Assembly (NCBI RefSeq): GCF_000227295.1
Contig: NZ_JH165054.1
Span: 1,300,550-1,364,549, forward strand
DNA: 64,000 bases
Direction of reading: 5' to 3'
From: Cutibacterium avidum ATCC 25577
GTDB lineage: Bacteria; Actinomycetota; Actinomycetes; Propionibacteriales; Propionibacteriaceae
In this document: in pieces, positions 18,322 to 27,033 of the stretch
Layout of the letters: each line of letters opens with the position of its first letter
Numbering within the stretch: the stretch's first letter is position 1
The notes under the pieces: generated by a model
Seen by the model: the letters and a program-made list of their open reading frames with translations, nothing else
What the model was told of the DNA's origin: nothing
Database searches by the model: none
Made by a program: the position numbers and the translations under genes

Positions 18322-20118
18322 TCAGTTCTCGGAGTCGACGGTGAACTTCATCGAAGCTGACCGTTGTGGATTGGGTTCAGGACGCACTGCCCATCCGGGG
18401 GTGGGGTTGCCGGACCCCTGCACGGTTGCCGGATCGGTGCCTTCGGGGATCATCTCGATGGCATGGACCGGGCACTGGTCGAAGCAGGTGGCGCATCCAG
18501 TGCACTTGTCGTAGTCGAATTCGTAGCGGTGGCCCTTGCCGAGCTTGATGATGGCGTCCTCGGGACAGGAGCCGAAGCAGCCGTCACACTCGAAGCAGTT
18601 TCCGCAGGACAGGCATCGTCCGGCTTCGAAGTGGGCCTGCTCGTCGTCGAGACCGCCGACGACCTCGTCGAATCCGACACGCTGGGTCGGGTCGAGCTCG
18701 GGCTGGTGACGACGCAGGTGGTCACCGAAGTACCACAGATTGAGGTCGTTGAAACCGACTGTGGTGTTCTTGGGGGCCGGATAGCCGGACTCGCGGTTGA
18801 GCCACAGATGGATCTGGCGGGCGGCACGCTTGCCGTGGCCGACACCGATCGTCACGGTGCGCTCAGAGGGGACGGTGTCGCCACCGGCGAAGATACCGGG
18901 AACGTCGGTCATGAGGGTCGAGGGGTTGACGTCGACGACGTCGTTGCGGAATCGCATGCCGGGCATCTTGTGCAGGAATCCGGTGTCGGCATCCTGTCCG
19001 ACGGCCAGGATGACGGTGTCGGCCTCGAGCTTCTCGTAACGTCCGGTGCCACGCGGCTTGCCGTTCTCGTCGAGCTCCATGACCTCGACTGTCAGGTCGT
19101 CCCCGACGTCGGTGATGGTGCGCAGCCAGTTCATCTGGACGCCCTCGCGCTCGGCCTCCTCACGCTCCTCGGCGTGGGCCGGCATCTGCTCGGCGGTGCG
19201 GCGGTAGACGACGATAGACTCCTCGGCACCCAGTCGCTTGGCCACCCGAGCGGCGTCCATGGCGGTGTTGCCGCCACCGTAGACGGCCACGCGACGACCG
19301 ATGAGGGGCTTCTCGCCAGCGGCGACGTTGTGCAGGAAGCTCACCGCGTCGACCATGCGGGAGGCGTCCACGGTCGGGATGTCGACGCGCTTGGACAGGT
19401 GGGCGCCGATGGCCACGAAGACGGCGTCGAAGCGTCCCTTCGCCTTCTCCTCCATGAGGTCGTTGACGGGGTGGTTGAGGACGATCTGGATGCCGAGATC
19501 GGTGAGACGCTCGATCTCGGCATCCAGGACCTCGCGGGGTAGCCGGTATTCCGGGATGCCGTAGCGCATCATGCCGCCGACCTTGTCGCCGGCGTCGTGA
19601 ATCTCGACGTCGTGGCCGAGCATGGCCAGGTGATAGGCGGCGGACAGGCCGGCGGGGCCGGCCCCGATGACGAGGACGCGGTGTCCGGAGGCGTCGACGG
19701 GCTTGATGAACTTCCAGCCCTTCTCGATGGCGAGGTCACCGAGGTAACGCTCGACGGAGTGAATGGACACTGCGCCGTCGAGGTCGGCGCGGTTGCAGGC
19801 CACCTCGCAGGGGTGGTAACAGACACGACCGTGGATGGCAGGGAAGGGGTTGTCGGCAGTGAGCTGACGCCATGCCTTCTCCTCTTCATGGGCCTTGATG
19901 AGACGCAACCATTCCTGGATGTTCTCGCCCGCCGGGCAACCGGCATTACAAGGAGGGAGCATGTCGAGGTAGACGGGTCTGCGGGTGCGGGTCGGGGTGA
20001 CGCGACCTGTCGTGCGGGCGAGGTCAGGACGTGCGGCGATGTCCTGGTTCTCCCTGATGACGTACCCGTTCTGGTCGTCGGTGACGGTCGTGTCACTCGT
20101 CGTGGTCTCGGCGCTCAT
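18322..20118 (-). CDS. GltD-like NAD(P)H oxidoreductase with C-terminal ferredoxin domain
   Basis: This 598-residue FAD/NAD(P) flavoprotein belongs to the glutamate synthase small-subunit (GltD/NfnB-like) group. N-terminal Cys motifs (CNAGCPAGENI, then CYHPCEVACNR) bind 4Fe-4S clusters. VIGAGPAGLSAAYHLA (about residue 155) binds FAD and GGGNTAMDAAR (about 290) binds NAD(P)H. The C-terminus adds two ferredoxin-like clusters, CLSCGNCFECDGC and CTGCATCFDQCP. No GltB partner is near. As first gene of the PFOR operon it most likely exchanges electrons between reduced ferredoxin and NAD(P). The start at 20118 (MSAETTT) is preferred to an upstream in-frame ATG at 20148. Confidence 0.85.
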   Translation of the reverse strand: MSAETTTSDTTVTDDQNGYVIRENQDIAARPDLARTTGRVTPTRTRRPVYLDMLPPCNAGCPAGENIQEWLRLIKAHEEEKAWRQLTADNPFPAIHGRVCYHPCEVACNRADLDGAVSIHSVERYLGDLAIEKGWKFIKPVDASGHRVLVIGAGPAGLSAAYHLAMLGHDVEIHDAGDKVGGMMRYGIPEYRLPREVLDAEIERLTDLGIQIVLNHPVNDLMEEKAKGRFDAVFVAIGAHLSKRVDIPTVDASRMVDAVSFLHNVAAGEKPLIGRRVAVYGGGNTAMDAARVAKRLGAEESIVVYRRTAEQMPAHAEEREEAEREGVQMNWLRTITDVGDDLTVEVMELDENGKPRGTGRYEKLEADTVILAVGQDADTGFLHKMPGMRFRNDVVDVNPSTLMTDVPGIFAGGDTVPSERTVTIGVGHGKRAARQIHLWLNRESGYPAPKNTTVGFNDLNLWYFGDHLRRHQPELDPTQRVGFDEVVGGLDDEQAHFEAGRCLSCGNCFECDGCFGSCPEDAIIKLGKGHRYEFDYDKCTGCATCFDQCPVHAIEMIPEGTDPATVQGSGNPTPGWAVRPEPNPQRSASMKFTVDSEN

Positions 20119-20397
20119 TCCTGGCTCTTCCTGTTGGAAATGCGGCATTTCGGATCGTGAATGTGGGGTTCACAAACGAACCTGCAATCGATGTTAGACC
20201 ACGTGTGAAAGGTCGTGCACGGCAGGGTATGAGGAATGAGATTTGGTGCAGGAATGTTTTCCTAAACCTTGTGACAATGACGTAATAACGCACGTTTGGC
20301 GTATCGAAAATTAATGGTGTTCACGCTCTGCGGCGCTCGGTGTGGTGCTCCCGGCGAGGTTGGTTGGGTGGTGGGTGAGCGGTGCAAGACTAGGGGC

Positions 20398-20715
20398 ATG
20401 ATCGTTGCCTTCAGTCTTGTACCCAGCGGTGGCCGAGCTTCGCGGGAAAACGGTGGCGTCTCCGATGCCGTGGCTGCTGCCGTTCGCGTCGTTCGCGAGT
20501 CCGGTTTGCCCAACCACACCTCGTCCATGTTCACCGAGATCGAGGGCTCGTGGGACGAGGTCATGGGCGTCGTCAAGGAAGCTACCGAAGCGGTTGCCCA
20601 GTACGGCACCAGGGTGTCGCTGGTGCTCAAGGCCGACATCCGCCCCGGACGCACTGGTGAGATGGACGCCAAGCTCGAGCGCCTGCAGGCTCAGCTCGAC
20701 AAGCAGCAGGGCTGA
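20398..20715 (+). CDS. Thiamine-binding protein, MTH1187/YkoF-like
   Basis: This 105-residue protein of the MTH1187/YqgV (DUF77) family folds as a ferredoxin-like oligomer that binds thiamine-type ligands. The N-terminal IVAFSLVPSGG strand, the SSMFTEIEGSWDEVM segment and RVSLVLKADIRPGR strand fit the family in length and order. The ATG at 20398 starts right at the first strand; the open frame extends to 20296 without homology. It is monocistronic, 11 kb from the TPP-regulated transporter. No THI box precedes it. Confidence 0.8.
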   Translation: MIVAFSLVPSGGRASRENGGVSDAVAAAVRVVRESGLPNHTSSMFTEIEGSWDEVMGVVKEATEAVAQYGTRVSLVLKADIRPGRTGEMDAKLERLQAQLDKQQG

Positions 20716-20729
20716 GGACACTGGCCGAG

Positions 20730-20754
20730 CGGGACTGGCGCGGCGTCAGTCCCG
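20730..20754. terminator. Bidirectional hairpin between converging genes
   Basis: An 8-bp stem (CGGGACTG / CAGTCCCG) with a 9-base loop overlaps the last codons of the GntR gene and serves the thiamine-binding gene on the other strand. Confidence 0.55.
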
Positions 20755-21534
20755 TCTGAGCAGCAGGGTCTCGTAGGCGTTGCGAATGTGCGCCTCGGTG
20801 ACCTCGGCTGCCCGAATCGGATCGCCGTTCTCGATCGCGGTGAGCATCTCCTCGTGGTCGCAGACGAAGCCGTCACGCCAGTTGTCCCACCCGATGAGGG
20901 AATGCTCTGCCTCCAGGATGGGCAGGTGTACCGCCTCGCGGATGGCCATCGTCAGATCGCTCATGAGGCGGTTGTCCCCAGCCTCGGCGAGGGCGACGTG
21001 GAAAGCGGTGTCGAGGGTGTTGAAGGAGTCCGGCTGCATGGCGTCATGCATCTGACCGAGGAGGTCGGTGGCTCGTGCCAGTGGCCCGGGGGCGCGGACC
21101 TTTGCTGCCGCCGCGCAGGCAGCCTTCTCCAGGGCCACGCGGGTCTCGGTCAGGTCGGCGAAGGAGACGACGTCGAGGGCCAGTTGCAGGCGCAGGATGC
21201 GGCCCATGGCGTCGGAAGGATGGGCATCGACGCGCGTTCCGTTGCCTCGACCGGCGCCCGAGGTCAGAATTCCCAGGGCCTCCAGGGCGCGGATGGCTTC
21301 CCGGACTGCTCCCCGGCTGACGCCCAGGGTGGCGGCGAGTTCTCGTTCCGGGGGGAGGCGCGAACCATTGACCCAGGTCCCGGTGAGGATCTCGTCATCG
21401 ATGTGATGCATGACGACCGAGAATCCGCGGGATCTCGTATCAGTGTCAGCGCCTGATTCTGGGTGCGACTCTGACACCCAGTGTCCGGGATGTGCGCCTG
21501 GCTGGCTGGCGTCCGCGTCGCGGGTCTGTGTCAT
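20746..21534 (-). CDS. lldR: GntR/FadR-family regulator, probable lactate regulator
   Basis: This 262-residue repressor or dual regulator has an N-terminal winged helix (about residues 50-95, LPPERELAATLGVSRGAVRE as the helix-turn-helix) and an all-helical FCD effector domain, with FHVALAEAGDN and the metal-ligand-type His residues, ending near residue 255. It is divergent from the lactate permease and lut genes, and two LldR-like palindromes lie in the shared region, so lactate is the likely effector. The start at 21534 has GAGGA upstream; the ATG at 21549 is the alternative. Confidence 0.82.
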   Translation of the reverse strand: MTQTRDADASQPGAHPGHWVSESHPESGADTDTRSRGFSVVMHHIDDEILTGTWVNGSRLPPERELAATLGVSRGAVREAIRALEALGILTSGAGRGNGTRVDAHPSDAMGRILRLQLALDVVSFADLTETRVALEKAACAAAAKVRAPGPLARATDLLGQMHDAMQPDSFNTLDTAFHVALAEAGDNRLMSDLTMAIREAVHLPILEAEHSLIGWDNWRDGFVCDHEEMLTAIENGDPIRAAEVTEAHIRNAYETLLLRRD

Positions 21535-21724
21535 GGCTGAGATCCTCATCGGTGAGTCGCTTCATTGTCACCGAACATGCATGGTATGCCCAACAACTTT
21601 GTGAAGCGGGTTGAGTACATGAAAGGACTCTGAAAAGGGTCCGAAATTAGGCAACCCTCATTTGTTGCACAGATGGTTGATCGTCCGTTCGCCAATTGAA
21701 CGGGAGTTCTTGACGTTTGTAAGT

Positions 21725-21757
21725 AATGGTCCTACCGTACTATTGGTCGGACCAAAT
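21725..21757 (+). promoter_or_regulatory. Two LldR-type operators upstream of lctP
   Basis: TGGTCCTACCG at 21727-21737 and TGGTCGGACCA at 21744-21754 fit the TNGTNNNACNA pattern of FadR-family LldR sites; the second is a perfect palindrome (ATTGGTCGGACCAAAT, 21742-21757) and the first differs at the last base. Their centres are 17 bases apart. They lie 60-90 bases before the lctP start and about 190 bases from the regulator start, well placed for repression of the lactate operon. Confidence 0.72.
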
Positions 21758-21818
21758 CGGCCCGACCTTGCCGACGGTTCGCCGACCGGAGGCAATGGTT
21801 GAACAACGGAGTTCTTCG

Positions 21819-23507
21819 ATGGTTCTTCTCCAGACCTTCACCCCATCGGCCAACCCGCTGGGGTCGCAGTGGCTCTCGGCCCTCCTTGCCGTGCTGCCGG
21901 TGCTGGCCATGCTCATCACCCTTGGTGCGCTGCGCTGGAAGGCGCATCTGGCTGGCCTCTTCTCGTGGGGCGTCGCCCTCATCGTGGCAATCACCGCATT
22001 CCACATGCCGATCGGTATGGCAATCTCCTCGAGTGCTCAGGGATTCCTCTACGGTCTGTTCCCGATCTCGTGGATTCTGCTGGGCGCCATCTGGATGTAC
22101 CAGGTGACGGTCATCTCCGGTCGTTTCGACGACCTGCGCCGCACCTTCTTCCTCATCAGTGACGACCCGCGTGTCCTCGGCATCCTCATCGCCTTCTGCT
22201 TCGGCGGTCTGCTCGAGGCCCTTGCTGGATTCGGCGCCCCGGTCGCCATCGCGGCTGCCATGTTGATCGCCATTGGCTTCGGCAAGCTTCGCGGTGCCGT
22301 CACCGCCCTGGTCGCCAACACCGTCCCGGTGGCCTTCGGTGCCGTCGGCCTGCCGGTGCTCATGGCCGCCAAGACCGGCGGCCTGGACGTCTCGATGGTT
22401 GCCCCGGTGTCCGCCCGTATCTGCGCGGTTCTCTGCCTCGTCGTCCCCTTCCTCATGCTGGCCATCATGGACGGCCGCAAGGGTGTGCGTGAGTGCTGGC
22501 CCTTTGGTCTGTTCGTCGGCATCGTCTTCGGCGTCACCAAGATCATCGTCGGTGGCACCCCGGTCTACAACCTGACCGAGATCTTCGCCGCCGTCGTCAC
22601 CGTCGCCCTCTCCCTGCTCTTCCTCAAGGCCTGGAAGCCGAAGGGTGGCCGCGAGGCCGCCGAGCGCATCGGCATCCCGATGGACCCGGCCGTCGAGACC
22701 GAGCCCGTGGAGGCTCAGGAGGTCGACACCTCCGACCTCACCGGTAACCGCATCTTCATGGCCCTGGTGCCCTACATCCTCGTCATCGTGGTCTTCGGCA
22801 TCGCCGCCATCCCGGCTGTCAAAGAGGGCCTCAAGACTGCCGACACCAAGATGGCCTGGCCTGGCCTGTCCGGCCTCATGACCACTGGTGGCAAGGCAGC
22901 GGCCCACCAGTCCTACACCTGGCAGTGGCTGTCCCAGCCGGGCTTCCTGCTGGCCGTCGTCGCCATCCTCGTCGGCCTCATCTACAAGGTGTCCCTCTCC
23001 GACGTCTTCAAGGAGCTGTGGGTCAACACCAAGAAGATGAAGTTCTCGATGCTGACCATCGGCCTGGTCGTCGCCCTCGCCTATGTCATGGGTGACTCCG
23101 GCCAGACCCTGGCTCTCGGTATGTTCATTGCTGGCGCTGGAGCGCTCTATCCGTTCCTCGCCCCGATCCTTGGCTGGATCGGCACCTACGTCACCGGATC
23201 TGACACCTCCGCCAACATCCTGTTCTCCGGCCTGCAGAGCAGCGTCGGTCAGCAGGTCGGTGCCGGGTCCCACCTCGGTGTCGAGGGCATGCGTCACCTA
23301 CTGGTCGGTGCCGGTGCCTCCGGTGGTGTCGTCGGCAAGATGATCTCCCCGCAGTCGCTGACCATCGCGGCCACCGCGATCGGCCTGGCTGGCGGCGAGT
23401 CGGTCATCCTGCGCAAGGTCTTCAAGTTCTCGATCATCCTGCTCGTCCTGATGTGCATCATCGTCGGCCTCATGTCGACCCCGGTGCTCGGATGGATGGT
23501 CCCCTGA
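21819..23507 (+). CDS. lctP: L-lactate permease (LctP family)
   Basis: This 562-residue secondary transporter imports lactate with protons. It has about 12-14 hydrophobic segments, with the family segments GFGGLLEALAGFGAPVAIA near residue 130, NTVPVAFGAVGLPVL near residue 175, and TGSDTSANILFSGLQ near residue 460, all typical of LctP. The ATG at 21819 has ACGGAG 8 bases upstream; upstream in-frame ATGs at 21795 and 21726 are rejected, the latter because it overlaps the operators. It heads the lut operon and is controlled by the LldR sites. Confidence 0.93.
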   Translation: MVLLQTFTPSANPLGSQWLSALLAVLPVLAMLITLGALRWKAHLAGLFSWGVALIVAITAFHMPIGMAISSSAQGFLYGLFPISWILLGAIWMYQVTVISGRFDDLRRTFFLISDDPRVLGILIAFCFGGLLEALAGFGAPVAIAAAMLIAIGFGKLRGAVTALVANTVPVAFGAVGLPVLMAAKTGGLDVSMVAPVSARICAVLCLVVPFLMLAIMDGRKGVRECWPFGLFVGIVFGVTKIIVGGTPVYNLTEIFAAVVTVALSLLFLKAWKPKGGREAAERIGIPMDPAVETEPVEAQEVDTSDLTGNRIFMALVPYILVIVVFGIAAIPAVKEGLKTADTKMAWPGLSGLMTTGGKAAAHQSYTWQWLSQPGFLLAVVAILVGLIYKVSLSDVFKELWVNTKKMKFSMLTIGLVVALAYVMGDSGQTLALGMFIAGAGALYPFLAPILGWIGTYVTGSDTSANILFSGLQSSVGQQVGAGSHLGVEGMRHLLVGAGASGGVVGKMISPQSLTIAATAIGLAGGESVILRKVFKFSIILLVLMCIIVGLMSTPVLGWMVP

Positions 23508-23561
23508 TTCTGCTGACGGTTGACACCGCCTGGCATCCGTTCATCCTCAATGGAGGTCACC

Positions 23562-24356
23562 ATGACAACCACTACGAGCCCTGGTACCAGGGCTGCCTCG
23601 CCCGGTTTGCCTGGGGCGGGCATCACCGTCGGGCTGTTCATCACGTGCATCAATGACGTGATGTTCCCCCAGACTGGCGTGGCCGTCACCACCCTGCTGG
23701 AGCGTCTGGGCTGCAAGGTCGAGTTCCCGCGGGAGCAGACCTGCTGCGGCCAGATGACGACCAACACCGGTTACTTCGACGAGGGCATTCCCACCGTCCG
23801 TCAGTATGTGCGGGCCTTCGGGGATTACGACTACGTGGTCGCCCCGTCGGGATCCTGTGTCGCTGCCGTCCGCGACCAGCACCCGATGCTCGCCGAGCAC
23901 GCCGGCGACTCCGGACTGCTCAAGGAGGTCGAGCACACCAGCCAGATCACCTACGACCTGCCGGAGTTCCTCGTCGACATCCTCGGGGTCACCGACGTCG
24001 GCGCGTACTTCCCGCACCGAGTGACGTACCACCCGTCCTGCCACGGCAAGCGTCTGCTCAAGCTGGGAGATCGTCCCCATGAGCTGCTCAAGAACGTCCG
24101 CGGCATGACCCTGGTCGACCTGCCGATGGCCGAGCAGTGCTGCGGGTTCGGGGGAACCTTCTGCATCAAGAACCCCGACATGAGCGCGGCAATGGCCAGC
24201 GACAAGGCTCGCCACGTTCGTGAGACGGAGGCTGAGTACGTCGTCGCAGGCGACAACTCTTGCCTCATGAACATCGGTGGTGTGCTGTCCCGTCAGAACT
24301 CGGGCGTGAAGCCGATTCACATCGCCGAAATCCTCGCCAACACTGAGGAGGACTGA
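23562..24356 (+). CDS. lutA: L-lactate oxidation complex subunit LutA
   Basis: This 264-residue CCG-domain protein is the LutA/LldE subunit of the iron-sulfur lactate dehydrogenase complex that oxidises L-lactate to pyruvate at the membrane. Two Cys-rich repeats are visible: EQTCCGQ near residue 63 with later SGSC, and SCHGKR near residue 165 with EQCCGFGGTFC near residue 190. They are the heterodisulfide-reductase-type cluster ligands. GGAGG lies 5 bases before the ATG at 23562. Three bases separate it from lutB. Confidence 0.93.
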   Translation: MTTTTSPGTRAASPGLPGAGITVGLFITCINDVMFPQTGVAVTTLLERLGCKVEFPREQTCCGQMTTNTGYFDEGIPTVRQYVRAFGDYDYVVAPSGSCVAAVRDQHPMLAEHAGDSGLLKEVEHTSQITYDLPEFLVDILGVTDVGAYFPHRVTYHPSCHGKRLLKLGDRPHELLKNVRGMTLVDLPMAEQCCGFGGTFCIKNPDMSAAMASDKARHVRETEAEYVVAGDNSCLMNIGGVLSRQNSGVKPIHIAEILANTEED

Positions 24357-24359
24357 CCC

Positions 24360-25895
24360 ATGAGCACCGAACTACGTCGCGTCACCTACGGGAATCACGG
24401 TGTCGCCCGGCTGACCCCGGCCCCCGACAAGCCCGGTACGTACATGGGTATGCCGAAGTTCTCGAAGGCCGCCAAGAATGAGCTGAATCTGTCGGTGCAG
24501 CGCAAGAACATGCGCAATGCCACCACGACGATTCGCAACAAGCGCGCCCTGCGCGTCTCCGAGTCCCCGGACTGGGAGGATCTGCGCAACGCCGCCGAGG
24601 CCATCAAGAACCGCGTCGGCCGTCACCTGGATCACTACCTGATCGAGGCTGAGAAGAACCTCACCGCCAACGGCGTCCACGTCCACTGGGCCCGTGACGG
24701 CGAGGAGGCCAACCGCATCGTCGCCCAGATCGCCAAGGACAAGGGGGTCGACGAGGTCGTCAAGATCAAGTCGATCACCACCCAGGAGACCGACCTCAAC
24801 GAGTACCTCGAGGAGCAGGGCATTGCGACCTGGGAAACTGACCTGGCCGAGCTCATCGTGCAGCTCGGACATGACCGTCCCTCCCATATCGTGGTGCCGG
24901 CCATTCACCGCAATCGTGCTGAGGTCCGCGAGATCTTCCTCCATGAGATGAAGAACTATGGTCGTCCGGCACCCGAGGACATCTCGGAGAACCCGCCGGA
25001 GCTGGCCAACGCTGCTCGTCTGCACCTGCGCGAGAAGTTCCTGCGTGCCGAGATGGCGGTCTCGGGTGGCAACTTCGTCCTTGCCGACACCGGTTCGCTG
25101 GTGATCGTCGAGTCCGAGGGCAACGGCCGTATGTGCCTGACCCTGCCCGACACCCTGGTGTCCGTTGTCGGCATCGAGAAGGTGCTGCCGAGTTTCGACG
25201 ACCTCGAGGTCTTCCTCAAGCTGCTGCCGCGCTCGGCCACCGGTGAGCGGATGAACCCGTACAACTCGGTGTGGAGCGGCGTGACCGAGGGTGACGGTCC
25301 GCAGGAGCAGCATGTCATCTTCCTCGACAACGGCCGTACCAACGTCCTGGCCGACACCCTCGGCCGTGAGGTGCTGCGGTGCATCCGTTGCGCCTCCTGC
25401 ATCAACATCTGCCCGGTGTACGAGCGGGCCGGCGGTCACGCCTACGGCTCGGTCTATCCCGGGCCGATCGGTGCGGTGCTCAACCCGCAGCTGCGTGGCG
25501 TCGAACACCCGGTTGATCGTGGTCTGCCGTACGCCTGTTCCCTGTGCGGCGCCTGCAACGAGGTCTGCCCGGTGAAGATTCCCTTCACCGACATCCTCCT
25601 CGAGTTGCGCAACAAGGTCGTCAAGTCCGAGAAGGCCGACAAGATCCCGCAGGACTACGAGGTTGCCGGCGAGATGGGGCTCATGAAGACCGCGTCGTGG
25701 GCGTTCAGTGACTACAAGCACTTCGAGGCTATCCAGGTCGGCTCGCGCGGCGTGGGACGTGTCCTGCGCGGAAAGAAGATGGGACCGGTTCCGGTGCCGG
25801 TGGCCGAGCGGTGGCTGAAGTACCGCGACGTCGATGCGCCGCCGACCGACACGTTCCGTACCTGGTGGAAGAAGAACAGGGAGGAAAAGCGATGA
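24360..25895 (+). CDS. lutB: L-lactate oxidation complex subunit LutB
   Basis: This 511-residue iron-sulfur subunit has an N-terminal LUD domain (about residues 70-310, with DTGSLVIVESEGNGR near residue 245) and a C-terminal ferredoxin-type region with two clusters, CIRCASCINICPVY near residue 340 and CSLCGACNEVCPV near residue 390. It relays electrons from lactate oxidation to quinone with LutA and LutC. It overlaps lutC by 4 bases (ATGA). Confidence 0.94.
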   Translation: MSTELRRVTYGNHGVARLTPAPDKPGTYMGMPKFSKAAKNELNLSVQRKNMRNATTTIRNKRALRVSESPDWEDLRNAAEAIKNRVGRHLDHYLIEAEKNLTANGVHVHWARDGEEANRIVAQIAKDKGVDEVVKIKSITTQETDLNEYLEEQGIATWETDLAELIVQLGHDRPSHIVVPAIHRNRAEVREIFLHEMKNYGRPAPEDISENPPELANAARLHLREKFLRAEMAVSGGNFVLADTGSLVIVESEGNGRMCLTLPDTLVSVVGIEKVLPSFDDLEVFLKLLPRSATGERMNPYNSVWSGVTEGDGPQEQHVIFLDNGRTNVLADTLGREVLRCIRCASCINICPVYERAGGHAYGSVYPGPIGAVLNPQLRGVEHPVDRGLPYACSLCGACNEVCPVKIPFTDILLELRNKVVKSEKADKIPQDYEVAGEMGLMKTASWAFSDYKHFEAIQVGSRGVGRVLRGKKMGPVPVPVAERWLKYRDVDAPPTDTFRTWWKKNREEKR

Positions 25896-26572
25896 CCACC
25901 ATCAGCACTGATCCGGTGGCGCGTACCGAGATCCTTGCCCGGATTCGTCGCGCCAGCTCGGACATCACCAATTCCGACCCGGTCGCTGATGTGCCGGTCG
26001 AGTGGGAGTACGGCACCGGCATCGAGATGGACGACGTCGTCGGAACCTTCGTCGAGAAGGTTATCGACTACAAGGCCACCGTCGTGCGGGTTCAGGGGGC
26101 TGACGTTCCCAAGGCCGTCGTTGAGGGGCTCAAGGTCACCGGCGCCGAGCACAGCGCCGTCGTGCCGGTTGGGCTGGACGAGTCCTGGGTCGAGGCGATC
26201 AAGGGAGCCGGTATCGACGCCCGCGTCGACGAGCCCCAGATGTCCAAGGAGGAGCTCAACGACACCGACGCCGTCGTCACCGCCTCGGCGGCTGGAATCG
26301 CCGACACCGGTTCGATCGTCCTGACTCACGTCGAGGACCAGGGACGTCGGGCCATTACCCTCGTTCCGGACCGCCACGTGTGTGTCATCAAGGCCAGCCA
26401 GGTCGTCTCCGACGTCCCGGAGGCCATACAGATCGTCAAGCCCGCGGTTCACGATGGTCACCCGTTGACCTTCATCTCCGGTGGCTCGGCGACCTCCGAC
26501 ATCGAGTTGGCACGTGTCGATGGCGTGCATGGGCCCCGTCAGCTCTACGTCATCGTCGTGGACGATCAGTGA
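25892..26572 (+). CDS. lutC: L-lactate oxidation complex subunit LutC
   Basis: This 226-residue LUD-domain protein is the third Lut subunit. The ASAAGIADTGSIVL segment near residue 130 and the ending SGGSATSDIELARVDGVHGP near residue 195 are family hallmarks. The start at 25892 overlaps the lutB stop (ATGA) and has GGGAGG upstream; a longer frame from 25811 lies inside lutB and is rejected. Strong tandem hairpins end the operon. Confidence 0.93.
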   Translation: MTTISTDPVARTEILARIRRASSDITNSDPVADVPVEWEYGTGIEMDDVVGTFVEKVIDYKATVVRVQGADVPKAVVEGLKVTGAEHSAVVPVGLDESWVEAIKGAGIDARVDEPQMSKEELNDTDAVVTASAAGIADTGSIVLTHVEDQGRRAITLVPDRHVCVIKASQVVSDVPEAIQIVKPAVHDGHPLTFISGGSATSDIELARVDGVHGPRQLYVIVVDDQ

Positions 26573-26579
26573 TTCGGAC

Positions 26580-26655
26580 CCTGGCGTGATGAGGCACGCC
26601 AGGTAGTTCACACGCGTCCAGGCCAGGCGGTCCCGGTTTGACCGGGGCCGCCTGG
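26580..26655 (+). terminator. Tandem hairpin terminators after lutC
   Basis: Two perfect hairpins follow lutC: 26580-26603 (9-bp stem CCTGGCGTG/CACGCCAGG) and 26623-26655 (14-bp stem with one mismatched position, starting CCAGGCGG and ending CCGCCTGG), the latter followed by TTGTGTGT. The second alone is a good intrinsic terminator. The 160 bases that follow, up to the next gene, show nothing else. Confidence 0.85.
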
Positions 26656-26816
26656 TTGTGTGTCGGCGTGTGGTGATGCGGGTTCTGCGTGCCGGTGGTG
26701 CCATCTCTCGTGGCACGGGTCCGTGTCAGGAGCGCGAATACCACACGGGGGTGGGAGCAGGGCAGGGCCGTGGGGTGGGGGCGTATTGCGTGCGGGGCTG
26801 GCGGGAGGCGCCTGCG

Positions 26817-27014
26817 TCAATGAGAGTCCGAGCTTCTACTACGTGCGGTGGCAGCATGAATGGCCCCTGACGCGAGGCCGATCACAGCGAACGGGATGTA
26901 GATCCACCAGTGCGTGCCGTGGGTGAGCGCATCGGTGATTTTGACGACGATGAAACCGGCGACAAGCCAGCCGACCAAGGCCAGGAAGGCGTTGCGCAAA
27001 GAGTGTTGAGACAT
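26817..27014 (-). CDS. Small two-TM protein, possible immunity or accessory partner
   Basis: This is a 65-residue protein with two hydrophobic segments (about residues 9-25, FLALVGWLVAGFIVVKI, and 36-54, WWIYIPFAVIGLASGAI), joined by a short polar loop (TDALTHGTH) and ending in a basic, Ser-rich tail. The start at 27014 is chosen because the frame upstream runs into the preceding gene; a weak AAGGAT lies about 10 bases upstream. It begins 19 bases after the stop of the secreted protein gene, so the two are probably one transcript. Small two-TM proteins next to secreted cationic peptides are often immunity proteins, which is inference here. Confidence 0.55.
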   Translation of the reverse strand: MSQHSLRNAFLALVGWLVAGFIVVKITDALTHGTHWWIYIPFAVIGLASGAIHAATARSRSSDSH

Positions 27015-27033
27015 GGTGATGAATATCCTTAGA

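Noticed and set aside
21732-23297. Long minus-strand open frame antisense to lctP
   Set aside because: Composition artefact of a high-GC gene; the product is Asp/Gly/His-rich low-complexity, and LctP is clearly the real gene.
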